Made by a program: the position numbers and the translations under genes. Shown here piece by piece: positions 1-8,024 of a stretch of DNA of 64,000 bases. The stretch is from JAKALD01 sp963817785. Lineage in GTDB: Bacteria; Pseudomonadota; Gammaproteobacteria; Burkholderiales; SG8-39. Under the pieces are notes generated by a model. It did no database searches, was not told the DNA's origin, and saw only the letters and a program-made list of their open reading frames with translations. Each line of letters starts with the position of its first letter. Positions within the stretch are counted from its first letter, which is position 1. Where the stretch lies: NCBI GenBank assembly GCA_963817785.1, contig CAWFPL010000006.1, positions 124,001-188,000 on the forward strand. The letters run 5' to 3'.

Positions 1-1
1 G

Positions 2-1252
2 GCGGGCAAGGAACGCCTGATTCCGTTCGACATCGTTCCCCGCATCATTGCGCACTCCGAATGGCAGATGCTCGAGCGCGGCTTGCGCCAGCGGGTCGGC
101 GCGCTCAACGCGTTCATCCAGGACATTTATTCCGGCCAGCGCATCGTCAAGGCCGGGCTGATCCCGGCGGAGCAGGTGTTCTGCAACGCGCAGTACCGGC
201 CCGAGATGCAGGGCGTCGCGGTGCGCAACGAAATCTATTCGCACATCGCCGGCATCGACATCGTGCGCGCCGCGCTGCCGGGCGGCGACGCGGCGTATTG
301 CGTCCTCGAGGACAATTTGCGGGTGCCCTCGGGCGTTTCCTACATGCTGGAGAACCGGCGCATGATGCTGCGCCTGTTTCCGGAGCTCTTCGCCCGCTAC
401 AAGGTGCTGCCGGTCGAGCATTATCCGGACTTGCTGCTCGACACCCTGCGCCAGGTCGGGCCGGCGGGGGTGGACGACCCGACCGTGGTGGTGCTGACCC
501 CCGGCGCCTACAACAGCGCCTATTTCGAGCATGCCTTCCTCGCGCAGCAGATGGGCGTCGAGCTGGTCGAGGGCAAGGACCTGTACGTGCACGACGAGAC
601 GCTGTTCATGCGCACCACGCAGGGGCCGCTCCGGGTCGACGTCATCTACCGCCGCATCGACGACGATTTCCTCGATCCCCTGGCGTTTCGCGGCGATTCG
701 GCGCTGGGCGTCGCGGGCCTGCTCTCGGTCTACCGCGCCGGGCGCGTGACGCTCGCCAATGCGATCGGCACCGGCGTCGCCGACGACAAGTCGATCTACC
801 CGTATGTGCCCGACATGATCCGCTTCTACCTGTCCGAGGAGCCGATCATCGCCAACGTGCCCACTTACCAGTGCCGCAAGGCCGACGAGCTGTCCTACGT
901 TCTGGCCAACATGGGCGACCTGGTGGTCAAGGAGACCCACGGCGCGGGCGGCTACGGCATGCTGGTCGGCCCGGCCTCGACCCGGGCCGAGATCGACGCG
1001 TTCCGCGAGCGGGTCAGGGCGGCTCCGGACAAATACATCGCCCAGCCGACGCTGGCGCTCTCGGCCTGCCCGACCTTCGTCGAGGCCGGCATCGCGCCCC
1101 GGCACATCGACCTGCGGCCCTTCGTGCTCTCGGGCAAGGGGGTGCGCATGGCGCCCGGCGGCCTCACGCGCGTGGCGCTCAAGGCCGGCTCGCTGGTGGT
1201 GAATTCGTCGCAGGGCGGCGGCACCAAGGACACCTGGGTGCTGGAGAGCTGA
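2..1252 (+). CDS. Circularly permuted ATP-grasp protein (5' end outside window)
   Basis: The open frame enters at the window edge and stops at 1252, so the N-terminus is missing; about 416 residues are visible. The sequence matches the circularly permuted ATP-grasp type 2 family (DUF404/DUF407): a conserved block reading FNAQYRPEM-like (here CNAQYRPEMQG), LEDNLRVPSGVSYM near the ATP-binding region, and KETHGAGGYGM further on. Members are thought to ligate amino groups to carboxylates, possibly a peptide tag. It is followed after 2 bp by the alpha-E gene, then a transglutaminase and the Anbu peptidase, the known four-gene Anbu context. Function is family inference; substrate unknown. Confidence 0.9.
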   Translation, partial: AGKERLIPFDIVPRIIAHSEWQMLERGLRQRVGALNAFIQDIYSGQRIVKAGLIPAEQVFCNAQYRPEMQGVAVRNEIYSHIAGIDIVRAALPGGDAAYCVLEDNLRVPSGVSYMLENRRMMLRLFPELFARYKVLPVEHYPDLLLDTLRQVGPAGVDDPTVVVLTPGAYNSAYFEHAFLAQQMGVELVEGKDLYVHDETLFMRTTQGPLRVDVIYRRIDDDFLDPLAFRGDSALGVAGLLSVYRAGRVTLANAIGTGVADDKSIYPYVPDMIRFYLSEEPIIANVPTYQCRKADELSYVLANMGDLVVKETHGAGGYGMLVGPASTRAEIDAFRERVRAAPDKYIAQPTLALSACPTFVEAGIAPRHIDLRPFVLSGKGVRMAPGGLTRVALKAGSLVVNSSQGGGTKDTWVLES

Positions 1253-1254
1253 GC

Positions 1255-2196
1255 GTGCTGTCGCGCACCGCCGATTCGCTCTACTGGATGGCGCGCTATA
1301 CCGAGCGGGCGGAGAACACCGCGCGCCTGCTCGACGTGACCTACCGCATGTCGCTGCAGAGGCACGCGGCGCAGGGCGGCTACTGGGGCGCCGCGCTCGG
1401 CATCACCGGACTCGAGTCGGCCTACAAGGCGAAGCACGGCGCCATCACGGCGGCCAACGCGCTGCACTTCATGGGGATCGATCTGGACAACGGCTCGTCG
1501 ATCCTCGCCTGCCTGCGCGCCGCGCGCGAAAACTGCCATGCCGTGCGCGGGACCGTCACCTCCGAGGTCTGGGAAACGCTCAACACGACCTGGCTCGAGG
1601 CGCGCGAGTCGGTCGGCGGGCTGCTGCAGGGCGCCATCCAGGGCAGCGAGCTGACCAGGTACCTGGAGTGGGTGAAGTTCCGCTCCCACCTGTCGCGCGG
1701 CGTGACGGTGGGAACGATGCTGCAGGACGAGGCGTTTCACTTCATCCGCCTGGGCACCTTCCTCGAGCGCGCCGACAACACCGCGCGCCTGCTGGACGTG
1801 AAGTTCGACGAGCTGGCGCCCGAGGAAGCCCCCGGGGACGAGTACTACGAGTGGGGCGCGCTGCTGCGCTCGGTGTCCGCGTTCGAGATCTACCGCAAGG
1901 TGTACCGCGACGTCATCACGCCGCCGCGCATCGCCGAGCTGCTGATCCTGCGCGACGCCATGCCGCGCTCGCTGCACGCCTGCATGCGCGAGGTCGATCA
2001 GATCCTGAGGCTGGTCGGCAACGACCGCTCGCACGAGGCGCGGCGCCAGGCCGGCGAGGTCTATTCGCGCCTGCGCTACGGCCGCATCGAGCATATTCTG
2101 CAAGTCGGCCTGCACGACTACCTGACCGACTTTCTCGAGCGGACCGCGGACCTGGGCAAGCGGATCGCCCAGGACTTTCTGGTGCCGATGGCCTGA
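1255..2196 (+). CDS. Alpha-E domain protein
   Basis: A 313-residue all-helical protein of the alpha-E family, starting MLSRTADSLYWMARYTERAE, which is the usual N-terminus of the family. I chose the GTG at 1255, which lies 2 bp after the stop of the ATP-grasp gene; the upstream reading of this frame is a shadow of that gene. No catalytic residues are recognisable and no enzymatic role is established for the family. Its constant pairing with the permuted ATP-grasp and a transglutaminase suggests a partner in the same peptide-modification or peptide-synthesis step. Part of a tightly packed operon. Confidence 0.9.
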   Translation: MLSRTADSLYWMARYTERAENTARLLDVTYRMSLQRHAAQGGYWGAALGITGLESAYKAKHGAITAANALHFMGIDLDNGSSILACLRAARENCHAVRGTVTSEVWETLNTTWLEARESVGGLLQGAIQGSELTRYLEWVKFRSHLSRGVTVGTMLQDEAFHFIRLGTFLERADNTARLLDVKFDELAPEEAPGDEYYEWGALLRSVSAFEIYRKVYRDVITPPRIAELLILRDAMPRSLHACMREVDQILRLVGNDRSHEARRQAGEVYSRLRYGRIEHILQVGLHDYLTDFLERTADLGKRIAQDFLVPMA

Positions 2197-2210
2197 GCGG
2201 GAGACGCACC

Positions 2211-3047
2211 GTGCTGCTCGAGATTTTCCACGAGACGCTGTATCGCTACGCGGTGCCCGCCGGCTACAGCCTGCAATACCTGCGGCTCTGGCCGCGCGCC
2301 GACTCGGAGCAGCGCGTGCTCGACTGGACGCTCGATGCCCCGGGGCGGCGCTGGCATCAGATCGATGCCTTCGGCAACGTGGTGTACATCACCTCCCTGA
2401 TCGCGAAGCACGACGCGCTGCGCGTGGTGGCCCGCGGCCGGGTCGAGACGCTCGACGCGCAAGTCCTGCTGCGCGCGCACGATTCCGCGGTGCCGACGCT
2501 GGCCTTCGCCCTGCCGACCCGCCTGACGGAGCCGGCCGGGCAGGTGGAGGCGGTCGCGGCGGAGGTGTTCGGGCCGGCGCACGGCCTGCACCTCGCCGGC
2601 CGGGAGGCGCTGCTGGCACTGATGCAGGCCGTTCACCGCCGCGTGGCCTACGTGCAGGGCGTCACCGACGTGCACGCGACCGCGGCCGAGGCGCTCGAGC
2701 AGCGCCAGGGCGTGTGCCAAGACATGGCCCACGTGTTTCTCGCCTGCTGCCGGGCGCGCGGCATTCCCGCGCGCTACGTCAGCGGCTACCTGCTGACCGA
2801 CGCCGCGCACGCGGCTTCGCATGCCTGGGCCGAGGCGTGGCTGCCGGGGGGCGACGGCGAGGCCGGGGGCTGGCTCGGCTTCGACGTGACGCATAACCGG
2901 CTGGCCGGCCCGGAGCTGTGCCGGCTCGCGGTCGGGCGCGACTACGCCGACGCGAGCCCGATGCGCGGCATCCACGTCGGCGGCGCAGGCGAGGAGCTCA
3001 GCGTCCGCGTGGCGGTCGTGGGCGCCGGCGCCGCGGCCTGCCAATAG
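2211..3047 (+). CDS. Transglutaminase-like cysteine peptidase
   Basis: A 278-residue transglutaminase-like protein starting at GTG 2211 (LLEIFHETLYRY, the usual N-terminal beta strand region of this family). The catalytic triad is visible: Cys in RQGVCQDMAHVF, His in SHAWAEAWLP and Asp in GWLGFDVTHN. There is no signal peptide, so it should act in the cytoplasm. These proteins usually hydrolyse rather than form isopeptide bonds. It sits 14 bp after the alpha-E gene and 25 bp before the Anbu gene. In the conserved cluster it is proposed to process the product of the ATP-grasp/alpha-E pair; that role is inference. Confidence 0.9.
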   Translation: MLLEIFHETLYRYAVPAGYSLQYLRLWPRADSEQRVLDWTLDAPGRRWHQIDAFGNVVYITSLIAKHDALRVVARGRVETLDAQVLLRAHDSAVPTLAFALPTRLTEPAGQVEAVAAEVFGPAHGLHLAGREALLALMQAVHRRVAYVQGVTDVHATAAEALEQRQGVCQDMAHVFLACCRARGIPARYVSGYLLTDAAHAASHAWAEAWLPGGDGEAGGWLGFDVTHNRLAGPELCRLAVGRDYADASPMRGIHVGGAGEELSVRVAVVGAGAAACQ

Positions 3048-3072
3048 GTCCAGTCGCGGTGCAATTGCTCCC

Positions 3073-3804
3073 ATGACCTATTGCGTTGCCGTGCGCACCG
3101 ACGCCGGCCTGGTGTTTCTGTCCGACTCGCGCACCAACGCGGGCGTGGACCAGGTCAGCACCTTCCGCAAGATGCACGTCTTCGAAGTGCCGGGGGAACG
3201 CGTCATGGTGCTGCTCACCGCCGGCAACCTGGCGGTCAGCCAGTCGGTCGCGAGCGGCCTCAGGGCGCGGATGGAGCAGGGCGGCGAGCGCAGCCTGGCC
3301 TCCGCCCCCAACATGTTCTCGGCGGTCAAGACGCTGGGCGAGGCCGTGCGCAAGGTCCATCAGCGCGACGCGCTGTCGCTCAAGGCGTTCGACATCGAGT
3401 TCAACGTGAGCCTGATCTTCGGCGGCCAGATCAAGGGCGAGGAGCCGCGCCTGTTCAACGTCTATTCGGCCGGCAACTTCATCGAGGCGAGCGCGGAAAC
3501 GCCGCTGTTCCAGATCGGCGAATCGAAGTACGGCAGGCCGATCCTCGACCGCGTGATCGACGCCGGGCTCACGCTGGACGAAGTGGCGAAGTGCTGCCTG
3601 ATCTCGATGGATTCGACCATCAAGTCGAACCTGTCGGTCGGATTGCCGCTCGACCTGCTGTGCTACGAGCGCGATTCGCTGCGCGTCACCCGCCGCAAGG
3701 TCATCGACGCCAAGGACCCGTACTTCGCCTCGATCCGCGAGCGCTGGGCCGAGCAGCTGCGCAAGGTGTTCAACGAGCTGCCCCAGCCGGGGTACTGGAA
3801 GTAG
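3073..3804 (+). CDS. anbu: Anbu peptidase (proteasome-like Ntn hydrolase)
   Basis: A 243-residue member of the Anbu (bacterial proteasome homologue) family. After removal of Met the mature protein would begin with Thr2 (MTYCVAVRTDAGLVFLSDSR), the nucleophile position of N-terminal nucleophile hydrolases; the following VAV-x-T-x-x-G-x-VFLSDSRT pattern is typical of the fold. Length matches the family (about 240-250 residues). Anbu forms open helical rings in characterised species, and its substrate is unsettled. The three genes upstream are the ATP-grasp, alpha-E and transglutaminase genes that define the known Anbu operon, which supports the call strongly. Confidence 0.93.
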   Translation: MTYCVAVRTDAGLVFLSDSRTNAGVDQVSTFRKMHVFEVPGERVMVLLTAGNLAVSQSVASGLRARMEQGGERSLASAPNMFSAVKTLGEAVRKVHQRDALSLKAFDIEFNVSLIFGGQIKGEEPRLFNVYSAGNFIEASAETPLFQIGESKYGRPILDRVIDAGLTLDEVAKCCLISMDSTIKSNLSVGLPLDLLCYERDSLRVTRRKVIDAKDPYFASIRERWAEQLRKVFNELPQPGYWK

Positions 3805-3830
3805 CCGCGGCCGGCGCGCCGGCGAGGGAC

Positions 3831-4220
3831 CTACCTGCGAGGCTGAATGCGACGCCGCAGCTGCGCCGCTTCGGCGATCCCCTTGGAATAGAGCTCGGGA
3901 TAATCGGTGCGCAGCACGTACCACTCGTGCACCTTCAAGCGGTCCAGCTCGCGCTCGAGGTTGTACGGCTCACGAATGCGCGACGCGACCTCGAGCTGCG
4001 ACACCAGCAGCTCGTCGAGCCGGTTGGCGAGCGCCCTCAGAACCCTGCGGTATCCCGGCAGCATGCGTCCTATGCCTTGCAAAGCGTGCGGCTCCGTGAC
4101 CGCGGAAGCCTCGAGCGCATCGCGCATCGATCCGGCCTGCCTCACGGAGCGCGAGGCACTCTCGCAGGCCGCCTCGAACGCCTTCAAAGTCTCGGGCGAG
4201 GGTGAGCTGTTCGCGTTCAT
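3831..4220 (-). CDS. Hypothetical protein, 129 aa
   Basis: I do not recognise this protein. It is predicted soluble and mostly helical, rich in Arg, Glu and Leu, with the sequence LKVHEWYVLRTDYPELYSKG near its C-terminus. The start is the ATG at 4220 (MNANSSPSPETLKAF); the frame stays open further upstream but that part is low-complexity. It converges on the Anbu operon, ending 26 bp from it, and lies 94 bp after the end of the AraC gene, on the same strand. No signal peptide or membrane segment is seen. Confidence 0.6.
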   Translation of the reverse strand: MNANSSPSPETLKAFEAACESASRSVRQAGSMRDALEASAVTEPHALQGIGRMLPGYRRVLRALANRLDELLVSQLEVASRIREPYNLERELDRLKVHEWYVLRTDYPELYSKGIAEAAQLRRRIQPRR

Positions 4221-4314
4221 GCTGAGGCAGTCTACACGCGATCTTCCTGCCCGGAGCCCGCGGGGCTCGGACCTGCAGCGGGCATCCGCGGCACGAGCTC
4301 CGCTCAGGCTGTCG

Positions 4315-5328
4315 CTAACTGGCGAGCGAGGGTTTCTCGGGATTGAGTCTGCGGGTTGCCGGTCTTCCCGCCCCGCCGCGGCCGGCTTTCCCCCGCCAGG
4401 AAGCGGGCGATGCACCGAACTCTCTCCCAAAGGCGCGGGTAAACGCGGCGGTGGACGAGAACCCGGCGTTCTCGGCCACGTTCTTGATCGGACGGTCCGT
4501 ATGTCTAAGCGCCTCAGCCGCCAGCCGCAGGCGCCATTGCGCCAGGAATTGCATCGGCGGCACCCCGGTGCAGCGGGCGAAATGCTCCGCCAAAGCCGTG
4601 CGTGAAAGGCCTACCGCCTTGGCGAGCGACCCGAGCGTCCAGGGCGCATCCGGCTTTGCGTATATGAGCGCGATCGCCTGGCTGGCGTACCGATCGCGCA
4701 GGCCCGCCAGCCACCCGTCGTCGTTCGACTTGTCTTCGACGAACAAGCGGACCGCGTCGACAAACAGCAATTCGGCCAGCTTGCCCATAACGGCTCCCGA
4801 GCCGGGCGATGCACCCCCTTTGGTCGGTGCGAGCGAGCGCAGCAGCAGCGTGGCGGAGCTGTCGGCTGCGAGCTTGCAGCGCATGACGTGCGGCAGGCGC
4901 TGGATGAGCTGGCCGGAAAGCAGCTCCTCGCAGGCGAAGAAGCCGCAGATCAGTCTGGTCTTCGTGCCATTGCCGCCATACCTCGCACGGGCAATGGAGT
5001 CGGGGCGCGTCAGCCTGATCACCGCCTCGGTGGTGATTTGCAGCGGTTCGAGTCCCGGAGCACTCGACAGGACATGCACGTCGCCGTGCGGGAACAGAAC
5101 GACCTCCGGGGCCTCTACCTGGATGGGCGGTTGGCCTTTCACCTCGATGAAGCAGCCGCCTTCCGAAACGAGATGGTACGGAATGATTTTTCGGGCCCCG
5201 GGCGCAAGCCGGGCGGCGAGAACGGATGGGGGAGGGGTCTGGATCGCCCAGGGCGCCGTGAGCTCCGCGTCGATAAACGCGGTGCCGGTCAAGCGGATGA
5301 CCCTGAGCAGCTCGGACAGCGCGTCCAT
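4315..5328 (-). CDS. AraC-family regulator with N-terminal cupin
   Basis: A 337-residue AraC-type activator. The N-terminal half resembles the cupin ligand-binding domain (PYHLVSEGGCFIEVKGQ, FPHGDVHVLSS). The C-terminal 100 residues carry two helix-turn-helix units: LAKAVGLSRTALAEHFARCT and a second with NVAENAGFSSTAAFTRAFGR, then the usual SPASWR end. Start ATG 5328 has a GAGGG motif just upstream. It is divergent from the flavin monooxygenase at 5415, with 86 bp between them, so it probably controls that gene and the methyltransferase behind it. Effector unknown. Confidence 0.88.
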   Translation of the reverse strand: MDALSELLRVIRLTGTAFIDAELTAPWAIQTPPPSVLAARLAPGARKIIPYHLVSEGGCFIEVKGQPPIQVEAPEVVLFPHGDVHVLSSAPGLEPLQITTEAVIRLTRPDSIARARYGGNGTKTRLICGFFACEELLSGQLIQRLPHVMRCKLAADSSATLLLRSLAPTKGGASPGSGAVMGKLAELLFVDAVRLFVEDKSNDDGWLAGLRDRYASQAIALIYAKPDAPWTLGSLAKAVGLSRTALAEHFARCTGVPPMQFLAQWRLRLAAEALRHTDRPIKNVAENAGFSSTAAFTRAFGREFGASPASWRGKAGRGGAGRPATRRLNPEKPSLAS

Positions 5329-5414
5329 GAGAAATCCCTCGGCCGGTAGGCGGATCAATTTATCCGGTGAATCGGCATCGGTGTCAATGGGTTTTGATCT
5401 GTACCTTCTGCCTC

Positions 5415-6710
5415 ATGCTCCACCCGAGAAAACTCGACGTTGTCATCGTAGGCGGCGGCATCGGAGGCGTGATTTCGTTGAAGTACGCCGTCGACGCGGG
5501 GCTGGACGCCGTGCTGCTGGAGCGCCGGGAGCGGATCGGCGGCTTGTGGCGCGACCTGCCCGCATGGCAGGACATCCAGTTCAGGAGGGAGGATTGGACG
5601 CTCGGCGATCTTCCCATCGACGGCGAAGACCAGGCGAGCATCCTGCGCAACATAGAGGCCTGGGTCGAGCGCTTTCGACTCGCTCCGTTCATCAAAACCG
5701 ATGCGGAAGTCACATCCGCCTGTCCTGGCGAGGACGGCTGGACCATAACGACCCGGGGCGGCGCTTACCGCTCGCGCTACCTGATCGCCGCGACCGGCGG
5801 GCACAACCGGCCGGTGGTGCCCGAAATCGAACGCTCGGCCTCGTGCGTCCAGGAATGCCACTCCTCCGAGCTGCGCGACCCGCGCGAGCTCGCCGGGCGA
5901 CGGGTCGTTGTCGTGGGCGGCGGGGCGTCCGCGTTCGACCTCGTCGAGCTAGGCTTTGCCAATGGCGCGGCATGCGTCACCTGGGTCTACCGATCGCTGA
6001 AATGGATGCGACCGACCAGGCGCTCGAAGTACGCGGGAACGGACATGCGCCTGCTTGCCAGGCAGCAGATGATCGGTACCCCGATCGGGACCATCAACAG
6101 GCTCCTCAACAAGGATCTGGCATCCCGGTACGAAAAGGCCGGAATCCGAGACCTCCTGCCGCGCGCCGCTTTCGACATCGAGACGGATCAGCTCATCCCC
6201 GGGCGTCCGGGAATGATCAGGAACTTCGCGCGCATTTCCAGACACTGCGGCGCGGTGCGGGCCGTGCGCGGCAATCTCGTCGAGCTGACGGACGGCGCGC
6301 GAGTGGAGGCCGATCTGCTCCTCTGGGGAACCGGCTATTCCACCGACCTGAGCTATCTGGCGATGCCGGGGCTGTCGCAAATCACGGATCTTCGGCAAGC
6401 CGCAAAGCATTGCCGATCCATCTTCAGATCGGAACACGATGGCCGGCTGTTCTTTCTGGCGCCCGGCGTTCTGGAGACGAACACCTCAACGCCCTGGGCC
6501 TACGCTCACGCGGCCAGATCCATAGCCTCGCACATCAAGGGCCGCGCGAACCTCGACTCATCCCCCAGCGACAAGATGACGAACCATTTTGATCTCGCCA
6601 AGGCGCTGGCTCGGGTCGATCGCGCAAATTACCCCTTTGCAGTCTGGTACCTGAGGTACCTGTGGCTCGCGATGTTTCAGCCAAGAGGTAAGCCGATGCC
6701 CGTCCCGTAA
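5415..6710 (+). CDS. FAD-dependent monooxygenase (FMO/Baeyer-Villiger-like)
   Basis: A 431-residue flavoprotein with two Rossmann dinucleotide motifs: VIVGGGIGG near the N-terminus for FAD and VVVGGGASAFD about 160 residues later for NADPH. Between them lies CVQECHSSEL, resembling the FMO signature with its conserved His-Ser, and LLLWGTGYSTD near the C-terminus matches the second FMO motif. I preferred ATG 5415 (MLHPRKLDVVIVGG) because the dinucleotide fold then begins at once; the frame is open 16 codons further up. It is divergent from an AraC regulator and followed after 57 bp by a methyltransferase. The substrate cannot be predicted. Confidence 0.85.
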   Translation: MLHPRKLDVVIVGGGIGGVISLKYAVDAGLDAVLLERRERIGGLWRDLPAWQDIQFRREDWTLGDLPIDGEDQASILRNIEAWVERFRLAPFIKTDAEVTSACPGEDGWTITTRGGAYRSRYLIAATGGHNRPVVPEIERSASCVQECHSSELRDPRELAGRRVVVVGGGASAFDLVELGFANGAACVTWVYRSLKWMRPTRRSKYAGTDMRLLARQQMIGTPIGTINRLLNKDLASRYEKAGIRDLLPRAAFDIETDQLIPGRPGMIRNFARISRHCGAVRAVRGNLVELTDGARVEADLLLWGTGYSTDLSYLAMPGLSQITDLRQAAKHCRSIFRSEHDGRLFFLAPGVLETNTSTPWAYAHAARSIASHIKGRANLDSSPSDKMTNHFDLAKALARVDRANYPFAVWYLRYLWLAMFQPRGKPMPVP

Positions 6711-6767
6711 CGCGACTCAGTGAGAGCCGGACAGCCGCCATCCGAAGTATCGACAGGAGAAACGCAC

Positions 6768-7649
6768 ATGAACCGGGAAAATTTGCAGGCGGCGCCCACG
6801 CGCGCCGAGAACGCCAGCCCTGAAAGAGGGAGCCATCCCGTCAATGGCTCGATTCAGCCGCACAATCAGCGTCCGGCACAGGTGTGGAGTTCGGGCGGCG
6901 CCGCTTACGAGGAGATCAGCTGGCAAATCGCCAGCGCGCTCGATCATTGCGTCCGGCGCCTGGCCTCAAAGCCGGGCGAGCGAATCCTCGATCTCGCCAC
7001 CGGCACCGGGTGGACATCCCGCCTGCTCGCCGCGGGCGGCGCCAGGGTGACCGGCGTCGACATCGCCGCCGACCTGATCGTCACGGCGAAGGCGATCGGC
7101 GAGTCGAAAGGATTGGCCATCGATTACGAAATCGGCGACGCGGAACAGCTGCGCTTTCCCGACGGCAGCTTCGACGCGGTCGTGTCCACCTTCGGGGTGA
7201 TGTTCGCCAGCCGGCCCGAGTCGGCCGCCGCCGAAATCGCGCGGGTGTGCCGCACGGGCGGGCGTGTCGCCCTGACCACGTGGCGACCCGACGGCAGCGT
7301 GTTCGAAATGTTCAAGGTCATGCGGGCGTACATGCCGCCGCCTCCGGCCTCGCCCCCGCCGTCGCCCTTCGCGTGGGGAAATCGCGAACGCGTCAAGGAG
7401 CTCCTCGGATCGAATTTCGAGCTCGAGTTCGAGGACGGTGACACGATCTACTACGACCGCAACGGAGAATCCGCCTGGCAGGCCTTTGTCACCGGCTACG
7501 GGCCGGCCAAGGCGCTCGCCGCAAGCCTCGACGCTCCCGTTCGGGACAAACTCCAGCGCGATTTCGTCGCATTCCACGATACCTACCTCACGCCGTTGGG
7601 CATCAGCATGCCGCGACAGTACTTGCTCACGGTCGGAACGCGCCGCTGA
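6768..7649 (+). CDS. SAM-dependent methyltransferase (class I)
   Basis: A 293-residue class I methyltransferase. Motif I is ILDLATGTGWTSRLL, the acidic strand-2 end is VTGVDIAADL, and IGDAEQLRFPDGSFDAVVS is the ubiquinone/UbiE-type motif block. A proline-rich stretch (YMPPPPASPPPSP) is an unusual insertion before the C-terminal part. Start ATG 6768 has AGGAGA 7 bases upstream. It follows the flavin monooxygenase by 57 bp and probably shares its transcript, which suggests oxidation followed by methylation of one small molecule. The acceptor is unknown. Confidence 0.85.
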   Translation: MNRENLQAAPTRAENASPERGSHPVNGSIQPHNQRPAQVWSSGGAAYEEISWQIASALDHCVRRLASKPGERILDLATGTGWTSRLLAAGGARVTGVDIAADLIVTAKAIGESKGLAIDYEIGDAEQLRFPDGSFDAVVSTFGVMFASRPESAAAEIARVCRTGGRVALTTWRPDGSVFEMFKVMRAYMPPPPASPPPSPFAWGNRERVKELLGSNFELEFEDGDTIYYDRNGESAWQAFVTGYGPAKALAASLDAPVRDKLQRDFVAFHDTYLTPLGISMPRQYLLTVGTRR

Positions 7650-7730
7650 ACGCGGCGCCGATGCGGCGACCGGAAACGTGCATGGATCAGCAAAGATTAC
7701 AGGCGGCTATGTGCTTTCGACCCGTGGTGC

Positions 7731-7834
7731 ACGTTTGAGCAGGTGAGCAGATCCATCAAGAACAAACCCCGCCGAAGCGGGGTTTGTCTGTGTCAGCGCC
7801 GATGAATCGAATGGCGCTGCGTGCAGCTTTCTGC
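7731..7834. repeat. 104-bp direct repeat, copy 1 (contains a terminator)
   Basis: This segment is repeated at 19735-20023 in the same orientation; by eye the two copies differ at 7 of 104 positions once the MITE and its target duplication are removed from copy 2. It begins ACGTTTGAGCAGGTGAGCAG and contains a bidirectional-looking GC hairpin. In both copies it lies immediately downstream of a minus-strand gene. The pair brackets about 12 kb of catabolic and signalling genes. It could be a recombination footprint or a dispersed terminator unit. Confidence 0.85.
7763..7786. terminator. Rho-independent terminator hairpin
   Basis: A perfect 10-bp stem, CAAACCCCGC / GCGGGGTTTG, with a CGAA loop. 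The A-rich side and T-rich side allow it to stop transcription from either direction, serving the methyltransferase gene on the plus strand and the 58-aa gene on the minus strand. Confidence 0.85.
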
Positions 7835-7839
7835 CGTAT

Positions 7840-8016
7840 TTACTCGAACTCGGGTCGCAAGGCCACCGGCACGCCGAGGTTCCACAGTGCCCAGTGCAGC
7901 TCCATGTCGGCGTTGCGGAGCATGGACTCGATCTGCGGGATGTCGCAATCCGCCAGCGCCTTTTTTAGAAGGGCGCGGGCTTGCTCGATCGCGGAAATAC
8001 TATTTGCGAGCGGCAT
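7840..8016 (-). CDS. Small hypothetical protein, 58 aa
   Basis: A short gene starting MPLANSISAIEQARALLKKA and ending PVALRPEFE. A strong Shine-Dalgarno TAGGAGGG lies 4 bases before the ATG at 8016 and overlaps the stop codon of the CoA ligase upstream, so the two are translationally coupled. The sequence is mostly helical with many Ala, Leu and charged residues and no membrane segment. It is the last gene of the minus-strand catabolic operon and is followed by the repeat-borne terminator. I do not recognise the family. Confidence 0.65.
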   Translation of the reverse strand: MPLANSISAIEQARALLKKALADCDIPQIESMLRNADMELHWALWNLGVPVALRPEFE

Positions 8017-8024
8017 AAACCCTC

